A stretch of DNA of 64,000 nt from HGM13006 sp900757695 (GCA_959607825.1 CAUHNW010000007.1:87263-151262), one strand, 5' to 3'. Shown: positions 8,535-17,478, counted from the stretch's first letter. Made by a program: numbers and translations. The notes: generated by a model from the sequence alone, not told the origin.

Positions 8535-9833
8535 ATGAATTGCTATGAGGTGGAATATCGGGCAAAACGGGTAACTGTAGAGGAAGCACTGGATTCCCTG
8601 CGGGATGGGGATGTTATCGGCACGTCCCAATGCGCAAATGAGCCTACGGCTATTTTTGATGCAGTGGATCATCTGAGAGGGTGCGGAAAACATTTCCGGA
8701 TGTTTGCACCTATGTGCTTTCAGCCTCATCGCTTTCTGTCCGATCCCATTTATCAGGATACCTTTGACATGGATATCACATTTCTGATGGGGACTACACG
8801 GAAGGGCCGGGAGCAGGGGCTCCTCAGCTACTATCCCGGAGACCTTCACAATGGCGCAGGCCGGTGGATCGAGGCCAATGGCTGCAATGTATTTATTGCG
8901 GCAGCTACCCCCATGGATCGCCACGGCTACTTTATGATTCCGCTGTGCCTGATCCATGAGAAGACGTTTCTGGAAGCGGCGGATCGGGTCATTCTTCAGG
9001 TAAATCCCAACCTGCCGCGGATCTATGGAGATACAGAGGTGCATATCCGGGATGTGGATATGATCGTGGAGGCGCAGACACCGCTCCCGTACCTGCCGGA
9101 AAGTCGGCCCAGTGAGCTGGAGATGACCATCGGAAATTATGTTGCATCGCTTGTAAATGATGGCGACTGCATTCAGCTGGGGATCGGCGGCATTCCGGAT
9201 GCGGCAGCATTAGCGCTGAAGAATAAGCACGATTTGGGCGTTCACTCCGAAATGATCACCAATTCCATGGTGGAGCTGGTGGAGGCAGGGGTGATTACGG
9301 GTAGAAAGAAAAACTTTATGCCCGGAAAGATGGTTGGTACCTTTGCCTATGGAACCCAGAAGCTCTACGATATGCTGGAAGAGAATCCGGGGGTGCGGAT
9401 GCTCCGGGGAGAAACGGTGAACAATCCGCAGATCGTGGCGCAGAATGACAATTTCGTGTCCATCAATGCCTGCTTGTCGGTGGATCTCACCGGACAGGTG
9501 TGCTCTGAGTCCATTGGTTCCCGGCAGTATTCCGGTTCCGGCGGTCAGGCGGATATGGCAGTGGGTGCGGCGCACTCCAGAAATGGCCGGAATATCATTG
9601 CTACGGCCTCTACCAAGCACGGGGGGGCTGTGTCCACCATTACAGCTCAGCTGGAGCCCGGCAGCATTGTCACCCTGAGCCGCAACGAGCTGGACTATGT
9701 GGTGACAGAGTATGGCATTGCACCGCTGCGTGGGCGGAGCGTCCGGCAAAAGGTAGAAAATCTCATTGCAGTGGCACACCCCGATTTTCGCAGCGAGCTC
9801 CGGCAGCAGGCCAGCAAGCTGATGCTATGGTGA
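8535..9833 (+). CDS. Acetyl-CoA hydrolase/transferase family; butyryl-CoA:acetate or 4-hydroxybutyrate CoA-transferase
   Basis: The chosen start is ATG at 8535, with GGAGGA 8 nt upstream, giving 432 residues. A longer frame would begin inside the promoter. The enzyme moves CoA between an acyl-CoA and acetate through a glutamyl-CoA intermediate. E239 in GVHSEM matches the position of the active-site Glu of 4-hydroxybutyrate CoA-transferase. The CoA-site motifs GIGGIPDA and SGSGGQADMAVGA are also present. In gut Clostridia this family performs the last step of butyrate formation (But). Its sister family uses 4-hydroxybutyrate, and sequence reading alone does not separate them. The next gene overlaps its end by 7 nt. 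Confidence 0.88.
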   Translation: MNCYEVEYRAKRVTVEEALDSLRDGDVIGTSQCANEPTAIFDAVDHLRGCGKHFRMFAPMCFQPHRFLSDPIYQDTFDMDITFLMGTTRKGREQGLLSYYPGDLHNGAGRWIEANGCNVFIAAATPMDRHGYFMIPLCLIHEKTFLEAADRVILQVNPNLPRIYGDTEVHIRDVDMIVEAQTPLPYLPESRPSELEMTIGNYVASLVNDGDCIQLGIGGIPDAAALALKNKHDLGVHSEMITNSMVELVEAGVITGRKKNFMPGKMVGTFAYGTQKLYDMLEENPGVRMLRGETVNNPQIVAQNDNFVSINACLSVDLTGQVCSESIGSRQYSGSGGQADMAVGAAHSRNGRNIIATASTKHGGAVSTITAQLEPGSIVTLSRNELDYVVTEYGIAPLRGRSVRQKVENLIAVAHPDFRSELRQQASKLMLW

Positions 9834-10675
9834 AGAAGCTCCCCACACCGCAGCTCATGGCGCTGGATCTGGATGAAACACTGTTGAATCAGGACTCGAG
9901 ATTGTCTCAGGGCAACCGGGCCGCTTTGGCGGCGGCGGTGAAACAGGGCGTTGTCATTGCGGCTGCAACCGGCAGAGCTTTTGAAACGGTGCCGGAGGAA
10001 GTGCTCGGATTTACCGGTGTGCGCTATGCCATTTGCAGCAACGGCGCTGCGGTATATGATTTGCTTACCGGAGAAACGCTCACCCGGTATCAGTTGACGC
10101 CTGAAGCAGTGGCACATGTTCTGACATTGGCGGAGGGAGAAAATCTTACCTACGAGGCGTTTGTAGATGGAAAAGCCTATGCCCAGAGGGATTATGTGGA
10201 TGATCCGTCAAGATATATGACGGATGCAGCCACGGTGCAGTATGTAAAGGCATCCCGCCGCCCGGTACCGGATATCCTGTCGTTTATTCGCCTGCATCCG
10301 ACAGAGCTGGACAGTCTGGCTCTGGTAGTGGGCAGCGTGGCTGTCAAGGAACGCATAATGAAAAAGCTTGCTGCGGTAGATGGCATCTATGTGACCACCT
10401 CGGTGCCGCGGCTGGTGGAGATCTCGGATATCCAATGCGGAAAGCACAGAGCCCTTGCGTTTCTTGCGGATTATTTAGGCATTCCACAGGAGAAGGTCTG
10501 CGCCTTTGGCAATGCGGACAATGACGCTGATATGCTTTTATGGGCGGGAACCGGTATCGCAGTGGCCAACAGCAGCCCCGCCTGCCTGCGGGCGGCAGAT
10601 GTGGTAACGGCTCACTATTTGGAGGATGGAGTGGCGCAGGCACTGAAAAAGTGTTTTGGCATCTGCGCCGAATAA
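9827..10675 (+). CDS. HAD-superfamily hydrolase, Cof type
   Basis: The 282-residue protein has the HAD nucleophile motif DLDET (D14, D16), a threonine motif ATGR, a Cof-type (C2) cap in the middle, and the late acidic motif FGNADNDADML that binds Mg2+. Cof-type enzymes dephosphorylate sugar phosphates, FMN or PLP; the substrate is not predictable here. The ATG overlaps the CoA-transferase stop by 7 nt, so the genes are probably co-translated. Confidence 0.9.
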   Translation: MVKKLPTPQLMALDLDETLLNQDSRLSQGNRAALAAAVKQGVVIAAATGRAFETVPEEVLGFTGVRYAICSNGAAVYDLLTGETLTRYQLTPEAVAHVLTLAEGENLTYEAFVDGKAYAQRDYVDDPSRYMTDAATVQYVKASRRPVPDILSFIRLHPTELDSLALVVGSVAVKERIMKKLAAVDGIYVTTSVPRLVEISDIQCGKHRALAFLADYLGIPQEKVCAFGNADNDADMLLWAGTGIAVANSSPACLRAADVVTAHYLEDGVAQALKKCFGICAE

Positions 10676-10687
10676 CAGGAGGCAGCA

Positions 10688-11509
10688 ATGGCACAAATGA
10701 TTGAGATCACAGATCTGGCGGCTCCGGAGCTGAGCCCCTATGCACGTCTGACAGAGGCACAGCTTCGGGCAAAGCGAAATCCGGAAGCGGCAATGTTTAT
10801 TGCGGAAAGCCGAAAGGTCATTGAACATGGGCTGGATGCCGGTTATACACCGGTATCTCTGCTGATGGAGCGGCAGAAAATTTCGGGCATGGAGGATCTG
10901 CTGGAGCGATGCGGCGATGTGCCGGTGTATACGGCGGATCGTGAGCTGCTGGCAGCGCTCACCGGCTACCAGCTGAGCCGTGGGATCTTGTGCGCCATGC
11001 GCAGACCGGCGGAAATGCAGCCGGAGGAGATTTGCCGGACAGCCAGTCGGGTGGCGGTACTGGAGGGAATCGTAGATCCCACCAATGTAGGGGCGATCTT
11101 CCGCAGTGCGGCAGCGCTGGGCATGGATGCGGTGCTGCTGAGCCCCAATTGCTGTGATCCTCTGCACCGGCGGGCGGTCCGGGTCAGCAAGGGAACGGTG
11201 TTTCAGATACCTTGGGCGAGATTGGCGGAAAACGGTGCGCAGTGGCCGGAAGCGGGACTGCGGCGGCTGAAAACCATGGGCTTCTCCACGGCGGCCATGG
11301 CGCTGGACAGTCGGGCAGTGCCAATCACAGCGCCGGAACTGAAAAAGCAGGAAAAGCTGGCGATCTTTTTGGGGACGGAAGGGGACGGATTGTCTCCGGC
11401 CGCCATTGCAGGCTGCGATTACACGGTGATGATCCCCATGTATCACGGTGTGGATTCCCTCAATGTGGCAGCGGCCAGCGCAGTTGCGTTCTGGGAGCTG
11501 CGGAAATAA
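10688..11509 (+). CDS. SpoU/TrmH-family RNA 2'-O-ribose methyltransferase
   Basis: The 273-residue protein has an N-terminal substrate-binding domain (L30e/L7Ae-like) followed by the SPOUT knot. Motif 1 is VDPTNVGAIFRSAAALG, motif 2 is FLGTEGDGL and motif 3 is IPMYHGVDSLNVAAASAV. These bind S-adenosylmethionine in the trefoil knot and the RNA substrate. Target (23S rRNA or tRNA) is not determined. A strong AGGAGG precedes the ATG, and the gene is last in the three-gene unit with the CoA-transferase and HAD genes. Confidence 0.92.
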   Translation: MAQMIEITDLAAPELSPYARLTEAQLRAKRNPEAAMFIAESRKVIEHGLDAGYTPVSLLMERQKISGMEDLLERCGDVPVYTADRELLAALTGYQLSRGILCAMRRPAEMQPEEICRTASRVAVLEGIVDPTNVGAIFRSAAALGMDAVLLSPNCCDPLHRRAVRVSKGTVFQIPWARLAENGAQWPEAGLRRLKTMGFSTAAMALDSRAVPITAPELKKQEKLAIFLGTEGDGLSPAAIAGCDYTVMIPMYHGVDSLNVAAASAVAFWELRK

Positions 11510-11510
11510 A

Positions 11511-11548
11511 AATGCGGTGTGCTGCTCGATTAAGCTGCACACCGCATT
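11511..11548. terminator. Bidirectional terminator
   Basis: A 12-bp perfect stem AATGCGGTGTGC/GCACACCGCATT sits between the convergent methyltransferase and prfC genes. Confidence 0.8.
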
Positions 11549-11556
11549 GCTGCCAA

Positions 11557-13143
11557 TTATTCCTCGGCGCTTCTGGTTTCGCTGAGTACCAGACCGGGGT
11601 TCTTTTTCAGATTGAAATCAATGGACCAGTAGCTGGAGAATACCAGCAGACTCCGGCCTCTGTAGTCCTCGAGCAGTTCTGCATCGGAGGAGAGCATCAG
11701 ATCCTTGGGCTCACAGGGGCATTCCTCGATAAAACGCAGGAACTGATAGGGCAGGTTGTACATCCGAAGGTCTACGCCGTATTCATTCTTCATACGGTAC
11801 TGGAATACGTCAAACTGCAGGGTGCCGACAACACCCACGATGACCTCTTCCATACCGGTGTTGGGAACCTTGAAGATCTGGATGGCGCCTTCCTGGGCAA
11901 TCTGCTCGGTGCCCTTGATGAACTGCTTGCGCTTCATGGTATCCTTGGGGCTGACCCGGGTAAAGTGCTCTGGGGCGAAGGTTGGGATGCCCTCAAACTT
12001 GAACTTTTTTCCGGGTTTGCAGAGGGTGTCGCCGATGGAATAGATACCGGGATCGAAGACACCGATGATATCGCCGGCGTAGGCTTCCTCTACGATCTCG
12101 CGATCCTGAGCCATGAGCTGCTGGGGCTGGGAGAGCCGCTGCTTTTTCCCGCCCTGCACATGGTAAACCTCCATGTCCCGGGTAAACTTGCCGGAAGTGA
12201 TCCGCATAAAGGCGATGCGATCTCGATGTGCCTTGTTCATATTGGCCTGAATCTTGAAGATAAAGGCGGAGAAATCCGGGGAGAACGGATCAATCTCCAC
12301 ATCGCCTGCCTTCCGGGGCAGCGGCGGCGTGGTCATATTGAGGAACTCGTTCAAAAAGGGCTCTACACCGAAGGTAGTCAGAGCGGAGCCAAAGAACACG
12401 GGGCTCTGCTCGCCGGCACGCACTCGTTCCAGATCAAACTCTGCACCGGCGCCCAGCAGATCTACTTCCTCCTGAAGCTGATGCCATTTGTCCTCACCGA
12501 TGATCTCCCCCATTCTGGGATCGCTGAGTTCCAGCTCTTCCGCGGCGGAGCGGCTCTTAAAGGAGGTGTCGGTGAACCGAAGGATCCGGCCATTGGGACG
12601 GTCATAGACGCCCTGAAATTCCTTGCCGGAGCCGATGGGCCAGTTGATGGGGCAGGTCTCAATGCCCAGCTCCTGCTCAATCTGCTCGCAGAGCTCAAAG
12701 GGATCCCGGGCGTCCCGGTCCATTTTGTTGATAAAGGTAAAGATGGGGATATGACGCAGGGTGCAGACCTTGAAGAGCTTCCGGGTCTGGGGCTCTACGC
12801 CCTTGGCAGCATCGATGACCATGACGGCAGAGTCCGCTGCCATCAGGGTACGATAGGTGTCCTCGGAAAAGTCCTGATGGCCCGGGGTGTCGAGAATGTT
12901 GATGCAGTAGCCGTTATAGCCAAACTGAAGCACAGAGGACGTAACGGAAATACCGCGCTGCTTTTCGATCTCCATCCAGTCGGATACGGCGGCACGGCTG
13001 TTCTTCTTGCCCTTGACCACACCGGCCTGCGCAATGGCGCCTCCATAGAGCAGGAACTTTTCCGTCAGCGTGGTTTTACCGGCGTCCGGGTGCGAGATGA
13101 TGGCAAAGGTGCGGCGGCGCTGAATTTCTTCTTGTAGTGTCAT
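11557..13143 (-). CDS. prfC: Peptide chain release factor 3
   Basis: RF3 is the GTPase that removes RF1/RF2 from the ribosome after peptide release. The 528-residue length matches the family. The G domain shows SHPDAGKTT (G1), EKQRGISVTSS (G2), DTPGHQDF (G3) and NKMDRDA (G4). The insert WMEIEKQRGI and the C-terminal domain lacking EF-G domains IV-V are RF3-like. GGAGG lies 7 nt before the ATG. It appears monocistronic. No clear promoter was recognised in 13144-13260. Confidence 0.96.
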   Translation of the reverse strand: MTLQEEIQRRRTFAIISHPDAGKTTLTEKFLLYGGAIAQAGVVKGKKNSRAAVSDWMEIEKQRGISVTSSVLQFGYNGYCINILDTPGHQDFSEDTYRTLMAADSAVMVIDAAKGVEPQTRKLFKVCTLRHIPIFTFINKMDRDARDPFELCEQIEQELGIETCPINWPIGSGKEFQGVYDRPNGRILRFTDTSFKSRSAAEELELSDPRMGEIIGEDKWHQLQEEVDLLGAGAEFDLERVRAGEQSPVFFGSALTTFGVEPFLNEFLNMTTPPLPRKAGDVEIDPFSPDFSAFIFKIQANMNKAHRDRIAFMRITSGKFTRDMEVYHVQGGKKQRLSQPQQLMAQDREIVEEAYAGDIIGVFDPGIYSIGDTLCKPGKKFKFEGIPTFAPEHFTRVSPKDTMKRKQFIKGTEQIAQEGAIQIFKVPNTGMEEVIVGVVGTLQFDVFQYRMKNEYGVDLRMYNLPYQFLRFIEECPCEPKDLMLSSDAELLEDYRGRSLLVFSSYWSIDFNLKKNPGLVLSETRSAEE

Positions 13144-13260
13144 AGAAAAACCTCCATTGTGGGGTGAAAAGTCGAAGTGTATATTGGATCAGTTGAACGC
13201 TACATGGGGCCGCCCTCCTGCTGAAATTGGATGATGTCTGAGAAAAAGGCAAATATCATG

Positions 13261-13290
13261 GAAAAAAGCACGCCGAAGCGTGCTTTTTTC
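13261..13290 (-). terminator. Terminator of the tRNA operon
   Basis: A perfect 13-bp inverted repeat with a CGAA/TTCG tetraloop and a run of six T on either strand lies directly downstream of tRNA-Glu. It should work in both directions. Confidence 0.9.
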
Positions 13291-13365
13291 TGGTGACCCC
13301 GACGAGAATCGAACTCGTGTTACAGCCGTGAAAGGGCCGTGTCTTAACCTCTTGACCACGGGGCC
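13291..13365 (-). tRNA. tRNA-Glu (anticodon TTC)
   Basis: The 75-nt cloverleaf has acceptor GGCCCCG/CGGGGTC (one G-T pair), anticodon loop CCTTTCAC with anticodon TTC, T-arm GAGTTCGATTCTC and an encoded CCA. Confidence 0.96.
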
Positions 13366-13396
13366 AACGCTGATGCAAAAAGCACCAGAAAAGAAA

Positions 13397-13419
13397 AAGG
13401 CGGAAGCAAAGTCCGCCTT
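13397..13419 (-). terminator. Hairpin between tRNA-Met and tRNA-Glu
   Basis: AAGGCGGA/TCCGCCTT stem followed on the minus strand by TTTCTTTTC. It lies between two tRNAs that appear to share one promoter, so it is either a partial terminator or a processing hairpin. Confidence 0.6.
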
Positions 13420-13421
13420 GT

Positions 13422-13497
13422 TGGTAGCGGCAACTGGACTCGAACCAGTGACACTCCGGGTATGAACCGAATGCTCTACCAACTGAGCTATGCCGCC
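13422..13497 (-). tRNA. tRNA-Met (anticodon CAT)
   Basis: The 76-nt cloverleaf has acceptor GGCGGCA/TGCCGCT, D-arm AGCTCAGTTGGTAGAGC, anticodon loop GTTCATAC with anticodon CAT, T-arm CTGGTTCGAGTCCAG and encoded CCA. The near-complete pairing at position 1-72 (G-T) points to an elongator. An Ile tRNA with modified CAT cannot be fully excluded. Confidence 0.92.
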
Positions 13498-13526
13498 ATA
13501 GAGCCGCCCTCAAAAGGGCAAGGCCT

Positions 13527-13555
13527 ATTATATAGAAAGAAGGACGGTTTGTCAA
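13527..13555 (-). promoter_or_regulatory. Promoter of the tRNA-Met/tRNA-Glu unit
   Basis: Perfect consensus: TTGACA (13555-13550), 17-nt spacer, TATAAT (13532-13527). Confidence 0.9.
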
Positions 13556-13629
13556 GAGAAAAATGAGTTTTTTTTCGATTTCCCGTATGAATTTGCCCAC
13601 TTCCTCCACATACTATACCAGGTGATAAT

Positions 13630-14067
13630 ATGAAGGTATGGAAATACGCTGTGACCGGATATCTGGGCGGCATGATCTATGTGGGGTTGGAGCTTCTATG
13701 GCGGAGGTGGAGCCACGGAAGCATGTTTCTCGTGGGCGGTATCTGCTTTTTGCTGATCGGGCTGATTCCCCGGCTGCTGCCCAGCGTGCCGGAGCTGATG
13801 CAGGCGGTGCTGGGGGCCTGTGCCGTGACAGCTACGGAGCTGATCAGCGGACTGATCATCAACGATGCGTTAAAGCTTCATGTGTGGGACTACAGCGCCA
13901 TGCCTTATAATTTCCTGGGGCAGGTATGCATGAGCTACTTTTTCCTTTGGATCATCGTTTCGTGGATGGCCCTGGAGCTGCATCGGCTGCTGCGCTGGAA
14001 ACTGTTTGGAGACAAGCCGGGGCCGTGCCGGCGGCTGTGGCCGGTATATGATCGAAAAAAGGCTTGA
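13630..14067 (+). CDS. Putative ABC-transporter type IV membrane protein (PF06541-like)
   Basis: The 145-residue protein has about four transmembrane helices. It contains the conserved block ELISGLIINDALKLHVWDYS followed by PYNFLGQVC, which is the recognisable core of the small 'putative ABC transporter permease' (CmpB) family of Firmicutes. The family has no proven biochemical role. AGGTGA precedes the ATG. It lies between a tRNA cluster and metG, and a promoter for metG begins at its 3' end. Confidence 0.78.
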   Translation: MKVWKYAVTGYLGGMIYVGLELLWRRWSHGSMFLVGGICFLLIGLIPRLLPSVPELMQAVLGACAVTATELISGLIINDALKLHVWDYSAMPYNFLGQVCMSYFFLWIIVSWMALELHRLLRWKLFGDKPGPCRRLWPVYDRKKA

Positions 14068-14092
14068 TTTACGGCAGGTAATTGGGTATGAT
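14064..14092 (+). promoter_or_regulatory. Promoter of metG
   Basis: TTGATT (14064-14069), 17-nt spacer, TATGAT (14087-14092). The leader to the GTG start is only about 35 nt, so there is no room for a T-box. Confidence 0.65.
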
Positions 14093-14133
14093 AACCTTTA
14101 GTAAATATACATTCTATAGAGGAGGGACTTCCT

Positions 14134-16077
14134 GTGGAAAAGAAGCCTTATTATATATCCACTGCCATTGCCTATACCTCTGCCAAGCCTCATATCGGCA
14201 ACACCTATGAGATCGTACTGGCAGATGCCATTGCACGCTATAAAAGAATGACCGGCTATGACGTCTATTTTCAGACCGGTACCGATGAGCATGGTCAGAA
14301 GATCCAGCAGAAGGCAGAGGCGGCCGGGATTACCCCGCAGCAGCATGTGGATAACGTATCCGGTGAGATCCATCGCATCTGGGATCTGATGAACACTTCC
14401 TACGACAAGTTTATCCGCACCACAGATCCTGAGCATGTGGAAAAGGTGCAGAAGATCTTCAAGCGTCTCTACGAGCAGGGGGACATTTACAAGGGCAAGT
14501 ATGTGGGCAAGTACTGTACGCCCTGCGAATCCTTCTGGACGGAGAGTCAGCTGGTGGACGGCAAGTGCCCGGACTGCGGACGGGAGTGCGTGGACGCAGA
14601 GGAAGAGGCATACTTCTTCCGTATGAGCAAATACGCAGACCGCCTGATGGATTATATCAATGAGCATCCCGAATTCATTCAGCCGGAGAGCCGGAAAAAT
14701 GAGATGGTCAACAACTTCTTAAAGCCCGGCCTGCAGGATTTGTGCGTCTCCCGCACCTCCTTCAGCTGGGGCATTCCTGTGGACTTTGACCCCGGTCATG
14801 TGGTCTATGTCTGGCTGGATGCACTGACCAACTATATCACTTTCTGCGGCTATGATCCCGATGGCAATTCGGACGAGCACTATAAAAAGTATTGGCCTGC
14901 GGACGTACATCTGATCGGCAAGGATATTATCCGGTTCCATACCATTTACTGGCCCATCTTCCTGATGGCACTGGGAGAGCCTCTGCCCAAGCAGGTATTT
15001 GGTCATCCGTGGCTGCTGGTGAACAGCGGCAAGATGTCCAAGTCCACGGGCAATGTGATCTATGCGGATGATCTGGTAGAGCAGTTCGGCGTGGATGCGG
15101 TTCGGTATTATATGCTCCATGAGATGCCTTTTGCCAATGACGGCGTATTTACCTATGAACTGATGATCGAGCGCACCAACTCTGATCTGGCCAATATTCT
15201 GGGCAATCTGGTGAACCGTACCATTGCCATGGACCATAAGTATTTTGACGGAAAGATCATGGCACCCACTGCCTCTGAGCCTGTGGATGAGGAGCTGAAG
15301 GCGGTTGCACTGGCAATGCCTGCCAAGGTGGAACAGAAGATGGACGGCCTTCATGTGGCCGATGCCATTGACGAGATCTTTGTGCTGCTGCGCCGGGCCA
15401 ATAAGTATATTGATGAGACCACCCCGTGGGTGCTGGCCAAGGATCCTGCAAAGGCAGATCGACTGGGCACGGTGCTCTATAATCTGCTGGAGGCCATTCG
15501 TTTTGCGGCGATCATGCTGGAGGCTTATCTGCCGGATACCGCCAATAAGATTCTGAAGCAGCTGAATGTGGAGAATGCCGGGGTAGAATCCCTTGCAGAG
15601 TTTGGCGGCATGCCGGTAGGCGGCAACGTGGGCACTGCGGAGATCCTGTTCAGCCGGATCGATGCCAAGAAGAAGCTGGAGGAGATCGAGGCGGCTAAGG
15701 CAGCCAAGGAGGCACCTGCGGAGCCGGAGACCGAGCCGGTCACCTTCAAGGAGAACATCGACTTTGATGCCTTTGAAAAGGTGGACATGACCGTAGTAAA
15801 GGTTCTGGAATGCGAAAAGGTGAAGAAATCCAAAAAGCTCCTGCGCTTTACGCTGGATGACGGCAGCGGCACGCCCCGGCAGATCCTGTCCGGCATTGCG
15901 GCGTACTATCAGCCGGAGGAACTGGTGGGCAAGACGCTGGTGGCCTGCACCAATCTGGCACCCAGAAAGATGATGGGACTGGAGTCCTGCGGCATGCTGC
16001 TGTCGGCGGAGAAGGATGACAAGCTGAATCTTCTGATGCTGGACGATGCCATTCCCGCAGGCGCTAAGCTCTGCTGA
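14134..16077 (+). CDS. metG: Methionyl-tRNA synthetase
   Basis: The enzyme charges tRNA-Met with methionine. The 647-residue protein has the class I signature HIGN near the N-terminus, the KMSKSTGN loop near residue 300, and a zinc-knuckle pair CTPC...CPDC in the connective peptide region. It ends with a tRNA-binding (EMAP/Trbp111-like) domain from about 545, reading DMTVVKVLECEKVKKSKKLL. A GTG start at 14134 follows GAGGAGGG with good spacing. The next gene, rqcP, follows after 9 nt. Confidence 0.97.
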   Translation: MEKKPYYISTAIAYTSAKPHIGNTYEIVLADAIARYKRMTGYDVYFQTGTDEHGQKIQQKAEAAGITPQQHVDNVSGEIHRIWDLMNTSYDKFIRTTDPEHVEKVQKIFKRLYEQGDIYKGKYVGKYCTPCESFWTESQLVDGKCPDCGRECVDAEEEAYFFRMSKYADRLMDYINEHPEFIQPESRKNEMVNNFLKPGLQDLCVSRTSFSWGIPVDFDPGHVVYVWLDALTNYITFCGYDPDGNSDEHYKKYWPADVHLIGKDIIRFHTIYWPIFLMALGEPLPKQVFGHPWLLVNSGKMSKSTGNVIYADDLVEQFGVDAVRYYMLHEMPFANDGVFTYELMIERTNSDLANILGNLVNRTIAMDHKYFDGKIMAPTASEPVDEELKAVALAMPAKVEQKMDGLHVADAIDEIFVLLRRANKYIDETTPWVLAKDPAKADRLGTVLYNLLEAIRFAAIMLEAYLPDTANKILKQLNVENAGVESLAEFGGMPVGGNVGTAEILFSRIDAKKKLEEIEAAKAAKEAPAEPETEPVTFKENIDFDAFEKVDMTVVKVLECEKVKKSKKLLRFTLDDGSGTPRQILSGIAAYYQPEELVGKTLVACTNLAPRKMMGLESCGMLLSAEKDDKLNLLMLDDAIPAGAKLC

Positions 16078-16086
16078 GGATATCCT

Positions 16087-16329
16087 ATGCGTCTGGATAA
16101 ATATCTCAAGGTGTCCCGGCTGATCAAGCGCCGTACAGTGGCCAATGAGGCATGTGACGGCGAACGGGTCACGGTTAATGGCCGCACGGCCAAGGCAAGC
16201 TATGATGTAAAGATTGGAGACGTTTTGGAGATCCGCTTTGGACAGAAGACCGTAAAGGTGGAGGTGCTGAATCTCAGCGAGTCCACAAAAAAAGCGGATG
16301 CAGTGGCCATGTATCGGGAGATCGTCTGA
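16087..16329 (+). CDS. rqcP: S4-domain RNA-binding protein RqcP (YabO)
   Basis: The 80-residue protein is essentially one S4 domain: MRLDKYLKVSRLIKRRTVAN, then a VNG turn and KIGDVLEIRFG. RqcP binds the 50S subunit with RqcH and helps add C-terminal alanine tails to stalled nascent chains in ribosome-associated quality control. Its size and motif order match YabO rather than the heat-shock HslR, which carries a basic tail. It is in an operon with metG. Confidence 0.88.
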   Translation: MRLDKYLKVSRLIKRRTVANEACDGERVTVNGRTAKASYDVKIGDVLEIRFGQKTVKVEVLNLSESTKKADAVAMYREIV

Positions 16330-16345
16330 AATCAGAGGATACACA

Positions 16346-16467
16346 ATGTACGAGCTGGTGCACGCCAAATCCCCGGAAAATACGCCTATGTGGCGCAGAC
16401 TGCCAGTGCGGAGGCAATGCAGCTGAATATTCTGTCACTGTCTGAACATGTAGCTTGGAAGGAATAA
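16346..16467 (+). pseudogene. Possible broken small gene after rqcP
   Basis: An AGAGGA-like site is followed by ATG at 16346, which encodes MYELVHAKSPEN and stops early at 16424-16426. A different frame over the same stretch stays open to a TAA at 16465-16467 and reads GKYAYVAQTASAEAMQLNIL. That frame has better codon composition but no ATG, and it is also in frame with rqcP past its TGA. A single-base frameshift joining the two would give a peptide of about 40 residues. I do not recognise a family. Either a decayed gene or chance. Confidence 0.3.
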
Positions 16468-16475
16468 TGTGGCTG

Positions 16476-16508
16476 GTCCGGGCGCAGGATGTCTGCGCCC
16501 GGACTTTT
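16476..16508 (+). terminator. Rho-independent terminator after the metG-rqcP unit
   Basis: A 12-bp GC-rich stem GTCCGGGCGCAG/CTGCGCCCGGAC is followed by TTTT. Confidence 0.85.
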
Positions 16509-16528
16509 GCAAAGGGGGCACGAATTCA

Positions 16529-16861
16529 GTGGAGATCCTGGACACAACGTATAATGACAAGCTGGCGCATGCGCTGGTGGGGCGGCGGCTGAACCCCGCA
16601 TTTATGCCGGAGGCACATCGGGGAAGACCGATGTTTTCCTTCTGGGGAGAGGAATTGGGCTTCTCCGGCGGCGATGTCCACGCCCAGCGGGCTTACCGGA
16701 TCTATCTGGACTATGGGCCGGAAAAGGTCATAGACAGTGTGCAGGTGGTGGTAGAGGGCGAGCTGATCAGCCCGTGCAGCGGCTATTTCCCGGAGGGGCT
16801 GGATCAGTTTGATTATCCGGCCGTATTAAAATGGTGCATGGCCCGGACTTTGGAGCCGTAA
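16529..16861 (+). CDS. Hypothetical protein
   Basis: The reading frame begins upstream inside the terminator, so I place the start at GTG 16529, with AAAGGGGGC about 10 nt before it. This gives 110 residues. There is no signal peptide or membrane segment. Visible blocks are LNPAFMPEAHRGRPMFSFWG and YRIYLDYGPEKVIDSVQVVV. I do not recognise the family. It is followed after 15 nt by the cysteine hydrolase gene, so the two may be co-transcribed. Confidence 0.6.
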   Translation: MEILDTTYNDKLAHALVGRRLNPAFMPEAHRGRPMFSFWGEELGFSGGDVHAQRAYRIYLDYGPEKVIDSVQVVVEGELISPCSGYFPEGLDQFDYPAVLKWCMARTLEP

Positions 16862-16876
16862 GAAAGGAAAAATGAT

Positions 16877-17383
16877 ATGAAACGTACATTGATTGTGATA
16901 GATATGCAGAAGGATTTCATAGACGGCGCATTGGGAACGCCGGAGGCACAGACCATTGTCCCTGCGGTGCGGGAGAAGATCAGTACCTACCGCAAACGGG
17001 GGGATGAGATCATCTTTACCCGGGACACCCATGGCCCGGACTACCTTTCCACCCCGGAGGGGAGAAAGCTGCCGGTGGAGCACTGCCTGAAGGGCACGCC
17101 GGGCTGGGAGCTGGCTCCGGGACTGTGGGAACCCGGAGAAAAGATCATCGACAAGCCCACCTTCGGCTACACCGGTTGGGGGGACATGGAATTTGAGAAA
17201 ATCGAGCTGGTGGGCCTGTGCACGGATATATGCGTGGTCTCCAATGGCCTGATCCTGAAGGCCATGTTCCCCGAAGCGGAGATCACGGTCGATCCTGCAT
17301 GCTGCGCAGGCGTCACGCCGGAGAGCCATCAGGCGGCACTGCTGACCATGAAAATGTGCCAGATCCAAGTGCCGGAGCAATAA
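16877..17383 (+). CDS. Cysteine hydrolase, isochorismatase/nicotinamidase family
   Basis: The 168-residue protein carries the catalytic triad of the family: D9 in VIDMQKDF, K93 in DKPTFGY, and the nucleophile C119 in GLCTDICVVS. The metal-ligand region (HGPDYL) and short length resemble nicotinamidases, which turn nicotinamide into nicotinate for NAD salvage, but related ureidoacrylate and N-carbamoyl hydrolases look similar. AGAAAGG precedes the ATG. Confidence 0.85.
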   Translation: MKRTLIVIDMQKDFIDGALGTPEAQTIVPAVREKISTYRKRGDEIIFTRDTHGPDYLSTPEGRKLPVEHCLKGTPGWELAPGLWEPGEKIIDKPTFGYTGWGDMEFEKIELVGLCTDICVVSNGLILKAMFPEAEITVDPACCAGVTPESHQAALLTMKMCQIQVPEQ

Positions 17384-17478
17384 GGCGGGATATGGGGCGG
17401 CGTAATCTGGCCTCCGCGTAGTTTGCGTTCGAATCACATGTGATTGATTGTTAAAACGCACAAAAATATTGTGTAAAT

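Noticed and set aside
11212..13137. 641-codon plus-strand frame opposite prfC
   Set aside because: Antisense to a fully conserved release factor gene. It starts inside the SpoU gene and matches no family.
14093..14133. T-box or SAM riboswitch before metG
   Set aside because: The leader is only about 35 nt after the promoter, too short for either.
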